A stretch of 64,000 bases of DNA from Pseudomonas congelans (GTDB lineage: Bacteria > Pseudomonadota > Gammaproteobacteria > Pseudomonadales > Pseudomonadaceae): positions 327,178 to 391,177 of the forward strand of contig NZ_FNJH01000001.1 of the NCBI RefSeq assembly GCF_900103225.1, read 5' to 3'. A model generated the notes under the pieces. It saw only the letters and a list, made by a program, of their open reading frames with translations. It did not search any database and had not been told where the DNA came from. The position numbers and the translations under genes were made by a program. Of the stretch, positions 1 to 8,136 are shown piece after piece; positions within the stretch are counted from its first letter, which is position 1, and each line of letters opens with the position of its first letter.

Positions 1-47
1 AGGAAATGGAAGAGCTGTTTGCCAACGTCGAGTTGCCGGTGCACTAG
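1..47 (+). CDS. 3' end of an unidentified gene (cut by window start)
   Basis: An open frame enters from the left edge and ends at TAG (45-47) after 14 codons, ending ...ELFANVELPVH. Its composition looks coding, and it converges on cysH, as expected for a separate upstream gene. It is too short to assign to a family, so I give no function. An inverted repeat (54-63/93-102) lies just after its stop. Confidence 0.45.
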   Translation, partial: EMEELFANVELPVH

Positions 48-53
48 TAGCAG

Positions 54-102
54 TTGCAGGCTATCAGTCAGAGCAGTACGCGCTTTGACTTTTAGCCTGC
101 AA
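54..102. terminator. Inverted repeat between convergent genes
   Basis: TTGCAGGCTA at 54-63 is exactly inverted at 93-102, with a 29-base spacer, between the stop of the truncated left-hand gene and the cysH stop. There is no clear U-tract. It could be a shared 3' end structure; this is inferred from position only. Confidence 0.35.
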
Positions 103-125
103 TTAGAGGCTTGCCTCTAGCGGGT

Positions 126-860
126 TCAGTTGCGTGCTATCAGGTTGCCCGCATGCAGTCCGCATTCCTTCTGCGTGGCTTCTTCCCACCACCAGCGACC
201 CTCGCGCTCGTGCTGGTTCGGCAATACCGGGCGGGTGCAGGGTTCGCAGCCGATGCTGATGAAACCGCGCTCGTGCAGGCTGTTGTAGGGCAGCTCCAGC
301 ATGCGGATGTAGCCCCAGATTTCCTCGCTGCTCATCTGTGCCAACGGATTGAATTTGTACAGCGTGCGCTCGGCTGTCGAAAAGGCGCTGTCGATTTCCA
401 CTGCGGCAACCGCGCTGCGAGTGCCGGGGCTCTGATCACGGCGTTGGCCGGTTGCCCAGGCGCTGACGCCGGACAGTTTGCGCCGCAGTGGCTCGATCTT
501 GCGGATGCCGCAGCATTCGCCATGGCCGTCCCGGTAAAAGCTGAACAGGCCCTTTTCCTTGACGAAAGGTTCGAGCTTGCTGTGATCGGGCGAAACGATC
601 TCGATCTCGATCTTGTAGTGCTCGCGGACCTGCTCGATGAAACGATAGGTTTCCGCATGCAGGCGCCCTGTGTCCAGACTGAAGACCTTGACGTTCTTGT
701 TCAGCTTCCAGGCCATGTCGACCAGGACCACGTCCTCGGCACCGCTGAAAGAGATCCACAGTTCGTCGCCGAAATGTTCGAAGGCCAGTTTCAGAATGTC
801 TTGTGCAGATTTGTTCGCATAGGTCGTCGCCAGTTCAGCGACGTCGAAAGGTTGGCTCAT
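126..860 (-). CDS. cysH: Adenylyl-sulfate (APS/PAPS) reductase CysH
   Basis: This enzyme reduces activated sulfate to sulfite with thioredoxin during cysteine synthesis. The 244-residue protein carries the PAPS-reductase adenylyl-binding core ([26 protein letters not shown]). It also has the paired cysteines that bind a [4Fe-4S] cluster in bacterial APS reductases (ECCGIRK; GCEPC) and the C-terminal ECGLH that carries the catalytic cysteine. The cluster cysteines favour APS over PAPS as substrate, as in other pseudomonads. The frame extends 21 codons further upstream, but the ATG at 858-860 starts the conserved [10 protein letters not shown]. It is transcribed divergently from thrH. Confidence 0.93.
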   Translation of the reverse strand: MSQPFDVAELATTYANKSAQDILKLAFEHFGDELWISFSGAEDVVLVDMAWKLNKNVKVFSLDTGRLHAETYRFIEQVREHYKIEIEIVSPDHSKLEPFVKEKGLFSFYRDGHGECCGIRKIEPLRRKLSGVSAWATGQRRDQSPGTRSAVAAVEIDSAFSTAERTLYKFNPLAQMSSEEIWGYIRMLELPYNSLHERGFISIGCEPCTRPVLPNQHEREGRWWWEEATQKECGLHAGNLIARN

Positions 861-999
861 CAGGCGGCTTCCTAAAATGCAAGAGTGGCGCTTAAGCGCT
901 CGTGATGGCGGCAATGGTAACAAAATCCGCTGTTCAGTGGCCGTTGCCAGCGGCTAGAGTGCCGCTTCCGTTGCAAGTGAATGGTCTGAGGAGTGAGCT

Positions 1000-1617
1000 G
1001 TGGAAATTGCCTGTCTGGACCTGGAGGGTGTGCTGGTCCCGGAAATCTGGATCGCCTTTGCCGAAAAAACCGGTATCGAATCGCTGCGTGCAACCACGCG
1101 TGATATTCCCGATTACGACGTGCTGATGAAGCAGCGCCTGCGCATTCTTGATGAGCATGGTCTGAAACTGGCGGATATTCAGGAAGTGATCGGCACCCTC
1201 AAACCGCTGGAGGGCGCTGTGGAATTCGTCGACTGGCTGCGTGAGCGGTTTCAGGTGGTGATTCTCTCGGACACCTTCTACGAGTTCTCTCAGCCATTGA
1301 TGCGGCAACTGGGTTTTCCGACCCTGCTGTGTCATCGTCTGATCACTGACGAGACCGACCGGGTGGTCAGTTACCAGCTGCGCCAGAAAGACCCCAAGCG
1401 TCAGTCGGTGCTGGCCTTCAAGAGCCTGTATTACCGGATCATCGCTGCCGGCGATTCGTACAACGACACCACCATGCTGGGCGAGGCCGATGCCGGCATC
1501 CTGTTCCACGCTCCCGACAACGTGATCCGCGAATTCCCGCAGTTTCCGGCGGTGCACACTTTCGATGACCTGAAGAAAGAGTTCATCAAGGCCTCGAATC
1601 GGGATCTGGTGCTTTAG
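1000..1617 (+). CDS. thrH: Phosphoserine phosphatase / homoserine phosphotransferase ThrH
   Basis: A HAD-superfamily enzyme of 205 residues. Pseudomonas ThrH dephosphorylates phosphoserine and can pass the phosphate to homoserine, bypassing ThrB. HAD motif I reads DLEGVL, where the usual DxDxT has Glu at the second acidic position, as is known for ThrH. Motif II is ILSDTF and the C-terminal motif IV is AAGDSYNDTTML. The start is GTG at 1000, supported by GAGGAG at 988-993 with six-base spacing. It diverges from cysH and converges with pabB (32 bp between stops), with no obvious terminator between them. Confidence 0.92.
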   Translation: MEIACLDLEGVLVPEIWIAFAEKTGIESLRATTRDIPDYDVLMKQRLRILDEHGLKLADIQEVIGTLKPLEGAVEFVDWLRERFQVVILSDTFYEFSQPLMRQLGFPTLLCHRLITDETDRVVSYQLRQKDPKRQSVLAFKSLYYRIIAAGDSYNDTTMLGEADAGILFHAPDNVIREFPQFPAVHTFDDLKKEFIKASNRDLVL

Positions 1618-1649
1618 GCGCAGCGGTTAGCTCCCTCAGAAGCTCGATC

Positions 1650-2993
1650 TCAGAGCGCCTCAAGCGTCTCCAGCAGCACGCGAACCTTGGTGAAGGTTTC
1701 CTGATATTCGGCTTCGCAGTCGGAATCGGCGACGATGCCGCCACCGCCCCAGCAGGAAATCTGTCGGTCCTTGACCAGCAGGCTGCGGATGGCGATCGAG
1801 CTGTCCATTTCGCCGCGCACGTCCAGATACATCAAGGAGCCGCAATACAGGCTGCGCCGGGTCGGTTCCAGTTCGTCGATGATCTGCATGGCGCGGATCT
1901 TCGGCGCGCCGGTGATGGAACCGCCGGGGAAGCTGCCGCCGATCAGGTCCAGTGCATCGTTGCCAGCGGCCAGCTCTCCGGTCACGCTGCTCACCAGATG
2001 GTGCACGTTGGGGTAGCTTTCGAGGCTGAACAGCTCGGGGACTTTCACCGAGCCGATGCGGCAACTGCGGCCCAGGTCGTTGCGCAGCAGGTCGACGATC
2101 ATCAGGTTCTCTGCGCGGTCCTTGTCGCTGGCCAGCAGTTCGCTGGCGAAAACGGCATCCTGCGCCGGGTCCGCGCTGCGTGGCCGCGTGCCTTTGATCG
2201 GACGGGTTTCGACCTGCCGGTCGCTGACCCGTACGAAGCGCTCGGGAGAAAGACTCAGAATCGCATCGGCTCCCGGCAGGCTAAGGTAGCCGGCGAACGG
2301 CGTCGGGCAAGCTGCTCGCAACGCGCAATAGGCGGCCCAGGGATCACCCACGCACTGCGCCTGAAAGCGTTGTGCGAAGTTCACCTGGTAACAATCACCG
2401 GCCTGGATGTAGGCCTGAATACGTTCGAAGGCCTGGCGATAGCTATCCGCGCTGATGCTGGCCTGGAACGGCTGGCTGAGGCGGAATTCCGTGTGCGGCT
2501 CAGGGGTATAGACAGAGAACAGCTCAATCAGCCGTTTGCGCTCGCTTGCGGCCAGGGACGGGTGAAAAATCAGTTGGCTGGTCTGCTCCTGATGATCACT
2601 GATCAGCGCCCAGGCGTAGAGCCCCAGACGGGCCTCGGGCAGTTGCAGGTCGTCAATGGCCTGATCCGGCAAAGGCTCCAGGCGTCGACCAAACTCATAA
2701 CTCAGATAACCGATCAGGCCGCCAGCGAAGGGCAGCTCGCATCCGTCAGGCAGCTGTGCCGTGCCCAGCGCCTTCAGACTGTCGCGCAAGCGCTGGAGAT
2801 AGGCGGCCCCGTCCTCGCCATCGGCAATGCCCAGTTCCTGTAGCGGCCATGCACTGAGCAGGTCATGTCGGCCGCGCACGGCTGCCGGCCTGCCGCTGTC
2901 GAGCAGCACCGCCCCCGGCGCTTCGCGGATTCGCGCAAAGAACGCGATCGGGTCGGCGCTGTAGGGCAGGGGATGTAGCGAGCAGATCGGCAT
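1650..2993 (-). CDS. pabB: Aminodeoxychorismate synthase component I PabB
   Basis: PabB converts chorismate plus ammonia (supplied by PabA) to 4-amino-4-deoxychorismate for folate synthesis. The 447-residue protein has an N-terminal anthranilate-synthase-like domain and the full chorismate-binding domain. The latter includes PIKGTRPRS, in which the PIKGT lysine is the PabB-type nucleophile (TrpE has Ala there), the GGSFPGGSITGAPK loop and IRSLLV. That lysine argues against TrpE. pabA is not in the window. Confidence 0.92.
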   Translation of the reverse strand: MPICSLHPLPYSADPIAFFARIREAPGAVLLDSGRPAAVRGRHDLLSAWPLQELGIADGEDGAAYLQRLRDSLKALGTAQLPDGCELPFAGGLIGYLSYEFGRRLEPLPDQAIDDLQLPEARLGLYAWALISDHQEQTSQLIFHPSLAASERKRLIELFSVYTPEPHTEFRLSQPFQASISADSYRQAFERIQAYIQAGDCYQVNFAQRFQAQCVGDPWAAYCALRAACPTPFAGYLSLPGADAILSLSPERFVRVSDRQVETRPIKGTRPRSADPAQDAVFASELLASDKDRAENLMIVDLLRNDLGRSCRIGSVKVPELFSLESYPNVHHLVSSVTGELAAGNDALDLIGGSFPGGSITGAPKIRAMQIIDELEPTRRSLYCGSLMYLDVRGEMDSSIAIRSLLVKDRQISCWGGGGIVADSDCEAEYQETFTKVRVLLETLEAL

Positions 2994-3068
2994 CGTCGAA
3001 TATCGGTCTTGGAAACGCGGCTGGCGATTGTAGCCTTGCCGATGCGGCAGTCCTAGCGGTATGTCGGT

Positions 3069-4049
3069 TCAGACGCCGGGCACGTGACCGAACAGGTCCT
3101 GGACAAAGCTGACCCGTTCATGCGCCGATTCCTGACGTCCTTCGAGAGCCAGTTGCTCCAGACGTGCCTCGACGGCCTGCGTGCGATGGGTCAGGCCACT
3201 GTCATTGGCAATCTGAATGTTCAGGCCGGGACGGGCGTTTAGCTCCAGAATCAACGGGCCTTTGTCCTGGTCCAGAACCATGTCGACGCCGATGTAGCCC
3301 AGGCCGCACAACTCGTAGCATTCGGCGGCAAGCTTCATGAAGCCGTCCCAGTTGGGCAATTGCACGCCATCCACCGAGTGGGTGGTGTCCGGGTGCTTGC
3401 TGATGATGTTGTTCAGCCAGGTGCCTTGCAGGGTAACGCCGGTGGCCAGGTCCACACCCACGCCAATGGCGCCCTGGTGGAGGTTGGCCTTGCCGCCTGA
3501 TTGGCGGGTAGGCAAGCGCAGCATGGCCATTACCGGATAGCCCATCAGCACGATGATGCGGATGTCCGGTACGCCCTCGTAGCTGATGCTTTTGAAGATC
3601 GGGTCCGGCACGACCCGGTACTCGATCAGTGCGCGGTCGCGGTGGCCACCCAGCGAATAAAGGCCAGTGAGGATGCTGGACACCTGGTGCTCGATTTCCG
3701 AGTGGCTGATGATGCGTCCCGAGACGGTGCGAAAGCGCTCCTCGAAACGGTCGGCGATCACCAGAATGCCATCGCCGCCTGCGCCCTGTGCGGGTTTGAT
3801 CACGAAGTCGCTGTGCGCGCCGATGATCTCGTCGAGCCTGTCGATTTCCTTTTCCGTGGAAATCACGCCGTACATCTCCGGCACGTGAATGCCTGCGGCG
3901 ATGGCCCGCTCCTTGGTGATGATCTTGTCATCGACGACCGGATAGAGGCTGCGCTTGTTGTACTTGAGCACGTAGTCGGCGTTACGTCGATTGATGCCCA
4001 TGATGCCTCGGGCCTCGAGCGCCTTCCAGGTTTTCCACCAGCCGATCAC
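3069..4049 (-). CDS. RimK-related ATP-grasp ligase (alpha-L-glutamate ligase-like)
   Basis: 326 residues with an ATP-grasp fold: the nucleotide-binding loop VIKPAQGAGGDGILV (about residues 95-110) and the metal-binding end LILELNARPGLNIQIAN. It resembles the RimK-related E-ligase family rather than true RimK, which adds glutamates to ribosomal protein S6. The start overlaps the stop of the 7TM gene by 4 bp, so the two are translationally coupled. With the retropepsin-like protease upstream they form a conserved three-gene set. The substrate is unknown; a peptide- or amino-acid-ligating role linked to the protease is inference. Confidence 0.8.
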   Translation of the reverse strand: MIGWWKTWKALEARGIMGINRRNADYVLKYNKRSLYPVVDDKIITKERAIAAGIHVPEMYGVISTEKEIDRLDEIIGAHSDFVIKPAQGAGGDGILVIADRFEERFRTVSGRIISHSEIEHQVSSILTGLYSLGGHRDRALIEYRVVPDPIFKSISYEGVPDIRIIVLMGYPVMAMLRLPTRQSGGKANLHQGAIGVGVDLATGVTLQGTWLNNIISKHPDTTHSVDGVQLPNWDGFMKLAAECYELCGLGYIGVDMVLDQDKGPLILELNARPGLNIQIANDSGLTHRTQAVEARLEQLALEGRQESAHERVSFVQDLFGHVPGV

Positions 4050-5581
4050 TTGGCCTTTTCCTCTTTCAGGAATGCCTTGAAGCGCACCAGTTCGGTCAGT
4101 CGGTAGCCACGGTATCTGCCCATCGCCAGCATGAAGCCGACCAGCACCAGCAGCACTGCCGGGAAGGTAAAGACGAAATAGGTCAGTTCCGGCACGCTCA
4201 TGATCAGGTGCGCCAGCGACGCGGCGAACAGCGTACCGATGGCGACCTTCATGGCATGGCTGCCGCCACGCTCTTCCCAGGTGATCGACAGGCGTTCGAT
4301 GGTCATGGTCAGAATCACCATCGGGAACAGCGCAACAGACAGCCCGCGTTCCAGCCCGAGCTTGTGGCTGAACAGGCTGATGGCGGCGATCAGCACCACG
4401 ACGAAGGTCAGTACCACCGACAGGCGCGGCAGCATTTGCAGTTTCAGGTGCTCCAGATACGAGCGCAGCGACAAGCCCAGCGCGGTGATCACGGTAAACA
4501 GTGCGATGCCGAAGCCCAGTTGCGTTTCCCTGAAGGCCAACGCAATCAGTACGGGGGTGAAGGTGCCCAGTGTCTGCAGGCCGATCAGGTTGCGCAGGAT
4601 CAGGATGACCAGTACGCCAATCGGGATCATGACCATGATCATGAAGGTCTGCTGGGTCTGCAGCGGCAAGCCATATAGCGAATAGGCCAGGAAGTCCGAA
4701 TCGGTGCTGGCGTCGGTCAGTTTGGCGAGACGCATTGCGTTCATTTCACTGTTGTTGAGGCTGAACGTGACTTGCACCTTCTTGCCACCTTCGACGCTGA
4801 CCAGACCTTCTTCGCCTGTCCACCAGAGCAGGCGATCGTCCGGCAGGCCGGCTTCGCCGGTGTCGGGATTGAAGTACAGCCATTCCTTGCCGTTGAAGCT
4901 GCGCAGCCAGAGCTCCGGTGTCTGCTGCTCGGCATCCAGGCGAATGGTGTGGGCTTTTTCCAGCGGTACGTGGGCGATCGACAGCAGCAGCTCGGTGACC
5001 CGGGCCTTGTTGGACGCCGAGTTATCGCCGGCCAGCAGCAATTTGACGTTATCGTCGTTCAGGTTGTTGACGCGCTTGATGGCCTCGGTGATGAACGTCT
5101 CGACGTCCGCAGAATGCTGGCGAATGGGCGCCAGCAGCGCTTCCGCCGCTATCTTTTCCGGGCCTTCGACGGTCATGCTGTCGCGAAAGATAGGCCCTTT
5201 GACCTTGGGTTTCTCACCGCTGTAACGCTTGGTCAGCACCAGTCTGTAGTAGAGGGTTTGATTGCCGGTGGCGCGACGGGCCGACCAGGTGACCTTGCGG
5301 TTGCCGTCTGCGCGGTTGACGCTGACGCCGTAATTGTTCGAGATGAAGCTTTCATTGAGGCTGATGTAGTCGTGGGCCAGCGGCGGCACGAACATCTGCA
5401 CTTTCACCGAATCCTTGGGATTGGCGACGAACTCGACTTTGGCGTCGATATTCCACAGATCATCGGTTTCGTCTTCGCTGACGGGTATGCCGAGCGCCAG
5501 GATCTGATAGGCCGTGATCGCGATGCCGAGGCTCACCAAGGCAGTGATCAGGATCTTCAGATGGAGTGTAAGAGAGCGCAT
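4046..5581 (-). CDS. Inactive transglutaminase fused to seven transmembrane helices
   Basis: 511 residues. An N-terminal membrane anchor (LKILITALVSLGIAI) is followed by a soluble region of about 250 residues resembling a transglutaminase-like domain without its catalytic triad. At least six to seven hydrophobic segments follow from about residue 305 to 490 (for example FMIMVMIPIGVLVILILRN). This matches the family annotated as inactive transglutaminase with 7TM domain. The ATG at 5579-5581 lies 4 bp after the protease stop; longer in-frame starts would overlap the protease gene. It probably positions or senses something for the protease/ligase pair, which is inference. Confidence 0.8.
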   Translation of the reverse strand: MRSLTLHLKILITALVSLGIAITAYQILALGIPVSEDETDDLWNIDAKVEFVANPKDSVKVQMFVPPLAHDYISLNESFISNNYGVSVNRADGNRKVTWSARRATGNQTLYYRLVLTKRYSGEKPKVKGPIFRDSMTVEGPEKIAAEALLAPIRQHSADVETFITEAIKRVNNLNDDNVKLLLAGDNSASNKARVTELLLSIAHVPLEKAHTIRLDAEQQTPELWLRSFNGKEWLYFNPDTGEAGLPDDRLLWWTGEEGLVSVEGGKKVQVTFSLNNSEMNAMRLAKLTDASTDSDFLAYSLYGLPLQTQQTFMIMVMIPIGVLVILILRNLIGLQTLGTFTPVLIALAFRETQLGFGIALFTVITALGLSLRSYLEHLKLQMLPRLSVVLTFVVVLIAAISLFSHKLGLERGLSVALFPMVILTMTIERLSITWEERGGSHAMKVAIGTLFAASLAHLIMSVPELTYFVFTFPAVLLVLVGFMLAMGRYRGYRLTELVRFKAFLKEEKAK

Positions 5582-5585
5582 GGAT

Positions 5586-6122
5586 TTACTCTGCGTTTTG
5601 AGCGACGGAAGCGCAGCCGGGCTTCCCTGCCGCATATTTAAGACTTGGATCGACCAGCGCATCAAAGCGTTTCAACGCTTCGGAGCCGATCAAAAGCGGG
5701 TATTGGAAAGCACTTCGGTCAGTCAAGTTCACTTCTATGGTGCGTAAAGATTCGCCCATGCAGATATCGAGGCTGATCACCGGGCGTGACGAATACCGAT
5801 TGTCGTCATCCGGGTCGAGATCGTCGGCACGCCGCTTGATCTTGCTGACCCGCGCCAGAGGGCGCTCGATGGGGTGTACATGCTTGCTGTCGCTGGCCAG
5901 ATAAAAGCGCACCCAGCTTTCGCCATCGCGCTTGAAATGTTTGATGTCGCGGGCGCTCAGGGAGGCGGTCTTGGCGCCGGTGTCGAGCTTGGCGGCGATC
6001 TCGATATCGATTTCGATCAGCCTGGCGTATTCGTTGAGGCCATAGACTGTCTTGTTGGCGGCCAGGGTCAGGCCGGGCAAAAACAGAAGGCTGAGCAGTG
6101 TGGGGAGGGTAGTCAGTCTCAT
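5586..6122 (-). CDS. Retropepsin-like (RimB/Zn_protease family) periplasmic protease
   Basis: 178 residues with a Sec signal peptide (MRLTTLPTLLSLLFLPGLTLA, cut near residue 21). The conserved KLDTGAKTASLSA has the aspartic-protease triad D47-T48-G49. The family is labelled ATP-dependent zinc protease in databases, but this motif is that of a single-chain retropepsin that would act as a dimer. It is the first gene of the protease-7TM-ligase operon and diverges from the prp operon across about 300 bp. Substrate unknown. Confidence 0.82.
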   Translation of the reverse strand: MRLTTLPTLLSLLFLPGLTLAANKTVYGLNEYARLIEIDIEIAAKLDTGAKTASLSARDIKHFKRDGESWVRFYLASDSKHVHPIERPLARVSKIKRRADDLDPDDDNRYSSRPVISLDICMGESLRTIEVNLTDRSAFQYPLLIGSEALKRFDALVDPSLKYAAGKPGCASVAQNAE

Positions 6123-6279
6123 AAATCCTGGCGCGATGAGCGAACAACTTCAGGGTCAGGGCGCAAATGGAATTGACCTGATGATGGTAGGGCAGGCGGT
6201 TCGCAGTCGCTGGCTCCGCTGCGGAGCGTGCTGTACGGACGCGACGCATTCTAGCATGAAGCCCTGCGGCTGCCAGTGA

Positions 6280-6305
6280 TCAACCTGCGCAGCTGTTCAG
6301 GTTGA
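6280..6305. repeat. Inverted repeat in the divergent promoter region
   Basis: TCAACCTG, ten bases, then CAGGTTGA, lying between the protease gene and the GntR/prp promoter. There is no U-tract. It could be an operator or a boundary hairpin; function unknown. Confidence 0.4.
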
Positions 6306-6336
6306 TGTGTCGAACAGAGGTTGTCTGCGCTGGCTG

Positions 6337-6348
6337 ATTGTCGACAAT
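6337..6348. promoter_or_regulatory. Probable GntR operator (upstream)
   Basis: A perfect 12-bp palindrome, ATTGTCGACAAT, lies 14 bp upstream of the likely -35 of the GntR/prp promoter. It fits the T-x-GT-N3-AC-x-A pattern typical of FadR-type GntR regulators. The core TGTCGACAA recurs at 6412-6420. Confidence 0.6.
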
Positions 6349-6361
6349 GTAGAGTTTGGCT

Positions 6362-6390
6362 TTGACGGATCGATCAAATTTGACTAGATT
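6362..6390 (+). promoter_or_regulatory. Putative sigma-70 promoter of the prp operon
   Basis: TTGACG (6362-6367), a 17-bp spacer and TAGATT (6385-6390) form a plausible -35/-10 pair 30 bp before the chosen GntR start. It sits between the two TGTCGACAA sites, which suits autorepression. Confidence 0.45.
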
Positions 6391-6411
6391 TGAGCGCATA
6401 TAGTCATGAGG

Positions 6412-6421
6412 TGTCGACAAT
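6412..6421. promoter_or_regulatory. Probable GntR operator (at the start codon)
   Basis: TGTCGACAAT repeats most of the upstream palindrome and overlaps the ribosome-binding region and start codon of the GntR gene. Repressor bound here could block transcription or translation of the whole prp operon. This is inferred from sequence and position. Confidence 0.5.
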
Positions 6422-7139
6422 GCTGAATGTGGTCGAAAAAACAATGACGGTTACCGACGACTCGGAAACCCTCTCCGAGAACGTTTTCCGACGCATTCAA
6501 TCCGCCATCGTCAAAGGCGAGATTGCCCCCGGCAGCAAGATTTCCGAGCCGGAACTGGCCCGCACCTATGGCATCAGTCGCGGGCCGCTGCGTGAGGCGA
6601 TTCACCGGCTCGAAGGGCAGCGACTGGTGGTTCGTGTGCCGCATGTGGGCGCCCGGGTGGTGTCGCTCAGTCATGCCGAACTGATCGAACTCTATGAAAT
6701 TCGCGAGTCTCTGGAGGGGATGGCCTGCCGTCTGGCCGCCGAACGCATGACCCAGGCCGAAATCGACGAGCTGCGCGGCGTGCTGGATACCCACGAGCGC
6801 GATGCCGCCTTTCAGGCAGGGATTGGCTATTACCAGCAAGAGGGTGATTTCGACTTCCATTACCGCATCATCCAGGGCAGCGGCAATCGCACCCTCAGCC
6901 AGATGCTTTGCGGCGAGCTCTACCAGTTGGTGCGCATGTACCGCATTCAGTATTCCACCACGCCCAACCGGCCGCGCCAGGCCTTTGCCGAACATCACCG
7001 CATTCTCGACGCCATCGCCGACCGCGACGGCGAGCTGGCTGAATTGTTGATGCGCCGCCATATCGGCGCGTCCAGACGCAATATCGAGCGCCACTATCAG
7101 GCGGCTTCCCAGACGACTTCCGACCGAGGTAAACAATGA
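6420..7139 (+). CDS. GntR (FadR-subfamily) regulator of the prp operon
   Basis: 239 residues. The N-terminal winged helix-turn-helix is [47 protein letters not shown], given here only to show position (about residues 15-60). It is followed by an all-helical FCD effector domain with the metal-binding type Asp/His pattern ([15 protein letters not shown]). The ATG at 6420 has GAGGTG six bases upstream; an in-frame TTG at 6390 is less likely. Its stop overlaps the prpB start by 4 bp. GntR genes in this place usually repress prp genes until 2-methylcitrate-type effectors appear. Confidence 0.85.
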   Translation: MLNVVEKTMTVTDDSETLSENVFRRIQSAIVKGEIAPGSKISEPELARTYGISRGPLREAIHRLEGQRLVVRVPHVGARVVSLSHAELIELYEIRESLEGMACRLAAERMTQAEIDELRGVLDTHERDAAFQAGIGYYQQEGDFDFHYRIIQGSGNRTLSQMLCGELYQLVRMYRIQYSTTPNRPRQAFAEHHRILDAIADRDGELAELLMRRHIGASRRNIERHYQAASQTTSDRGKQ

Positions 7140-8029
7140 GTCATAACAACAGCACTCCCGGCCAGCGTTTCCGCGATGCAGTCTCCAGTGAACAGCCGCT
7201 GCAAGTGGTCGGCGCGATCAATGCCAATCACGCACTGCTCGCCAGGCGTGCCGGGTTCAAGGCCATTTATCTGTCTGGCGGCGGAGTCGCTGCGGGGTCA
7301 CTGGGCATTCCGGACCTGGGGATCACCGGTCTTGAAGACGTGCTGATCGATGTGCGACGCATCACCGACGTCTGCGATCTGCCGTTGCTGGTGGACGTCG
7401 ACACCGGTTTCGGTTCTTCCGCTTTTAATGTGGCGCGTACCGTGCGCTCGATGATCAAGGCCGGGGCTGCGGCGATTCACATCGAGGACCAGGTCGGCGC
7501 CAAGCGTTGTGGGCATCGTCCCAACAAGGAAATTGTCTCCCAACAGGAAATGGTCGACCGTATCAAGGCTGCCGTGGATGCCCGGACTGACGACAGCTTC
7601 GTGATCATGGCGCGTACCGATGCGCTGGCGGTTGAAGGGCTGGAGTCGGCTCTGGAGCGTGCCGCTGCCTGTATTGAAGCCGGCGCGGACATGGTCTTCC
7701 CCGAGGCCATCACCGAACTGGCGATGTACAAGCAATTCGCCAACCGTGCAGGCGTGCCGATCCTCGCCAACATTACCGAGTTCGGCGCCACACCGTTGTT
7801 TACGGTCGATGAGCTGCGCGAGGCGGACGTCTCGCTGGTGCTGTATCCGCTTTCCGCATTCCGCGCGATGAACAAGGCGGCGGAAAATGTCTATGGCGCG
7901 ATCCGCCGTGACGGCAGCCAGAAAAACGTGATCGACAGCATGCAGACGCGCATGGAGCTGTATGACGCAATCGATTACCACACATTCGAACAGAAGCTGG
8001 ATGCGCTGTTTGCGCAGAAGAAGGGCTGA
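7136..8029 (+). CDS. prpB: 2-Methylisocitrate lyase PrpB
   Basis: It cleaves 2-methylisocitrate to pyruvate and succinate, the last step of propionate breakdown by the 2-methylcitrate cycle. The 297-residue protein belongs to the isocitrate lyase/PEP mutase family: [13 protein letters not shown], the metal site [10 protein letters not shown] and the signature [12 protein letters not shown] with its catalytic cysteine in KRCGH. It is coupled to the regulator gene by a 4-bp overlap, and prpC follows after 107 bp. Confidence 0.95.
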   Translation: MSHNNSTPGQRFRDAVSSEQPLQVVGAINANHALLARRAGFKAIYLSGGGVAAGSLGIPDLGITGLEDVLIDVRRITDVCDLPLLVDVDTGFGSSAFNVARTVRSMIKAGAAAIHIEDQVGAKRCGHRPNKEIVSQQEMVDRIKAAVDARTDDSFVIMARTDALAVEGLESALERAAACIEAGADMVFPEAITELAMYKQFANRAGVPILANITEFGATPLFTVDELREADVSLVLYPLSAFRAMNKAAENVYGAIRRDGSQKNVIDSMQTRMELYDAIDYHTFEQKLDALFAQKKG

Positions 8030-8049
8030 AACCACGCTTGCGCTCGCTT

Positions 8050-8080
8050 CCACGCTCTGCGTCCGACGTTGAGCGCGTGG
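8050..8080. repeat. Inverted repeat, copy 1 of a short intergenic repeat
   Basis: CCACGC at 8050-8055 pairs with GCGTGG at 8075-8080. The 26-mer starting ACGCTCTGCGTCCGA at 8052 recurs at 12002 with two differences. The style (CGCTCTGCG cores) resembles REP-like elements common in P. syringae intergenic DNA. Confidence 0.55.
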
Positions 8081-8136
8081 CATGGGTGCGATAGTCAGAG
8101 TCAGTCCATCAGCACAAAAACAAATGGGAGAAAACC

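Noticed and set aside
1650..2993. TrpE (anthranilate synthase) instead of PabB
   Set aside because: The PIKGT lysine typical of PabB is present, and there is no trpG/trpD neighbour.
4772..5641. 289-codon open frame antisense to the 7TM gene
   Set aside because: Composition of a reverse-strand shadow; no start signal; the opposite strand has clear membrane helices and coupling.
6384..7136. 250-codon open frame antisense to the GntR gene
   Set aside because: The + strand has a clear winged helix-turn-helix, a good ribosome-binding site and a 4-bp coupling to prpB.
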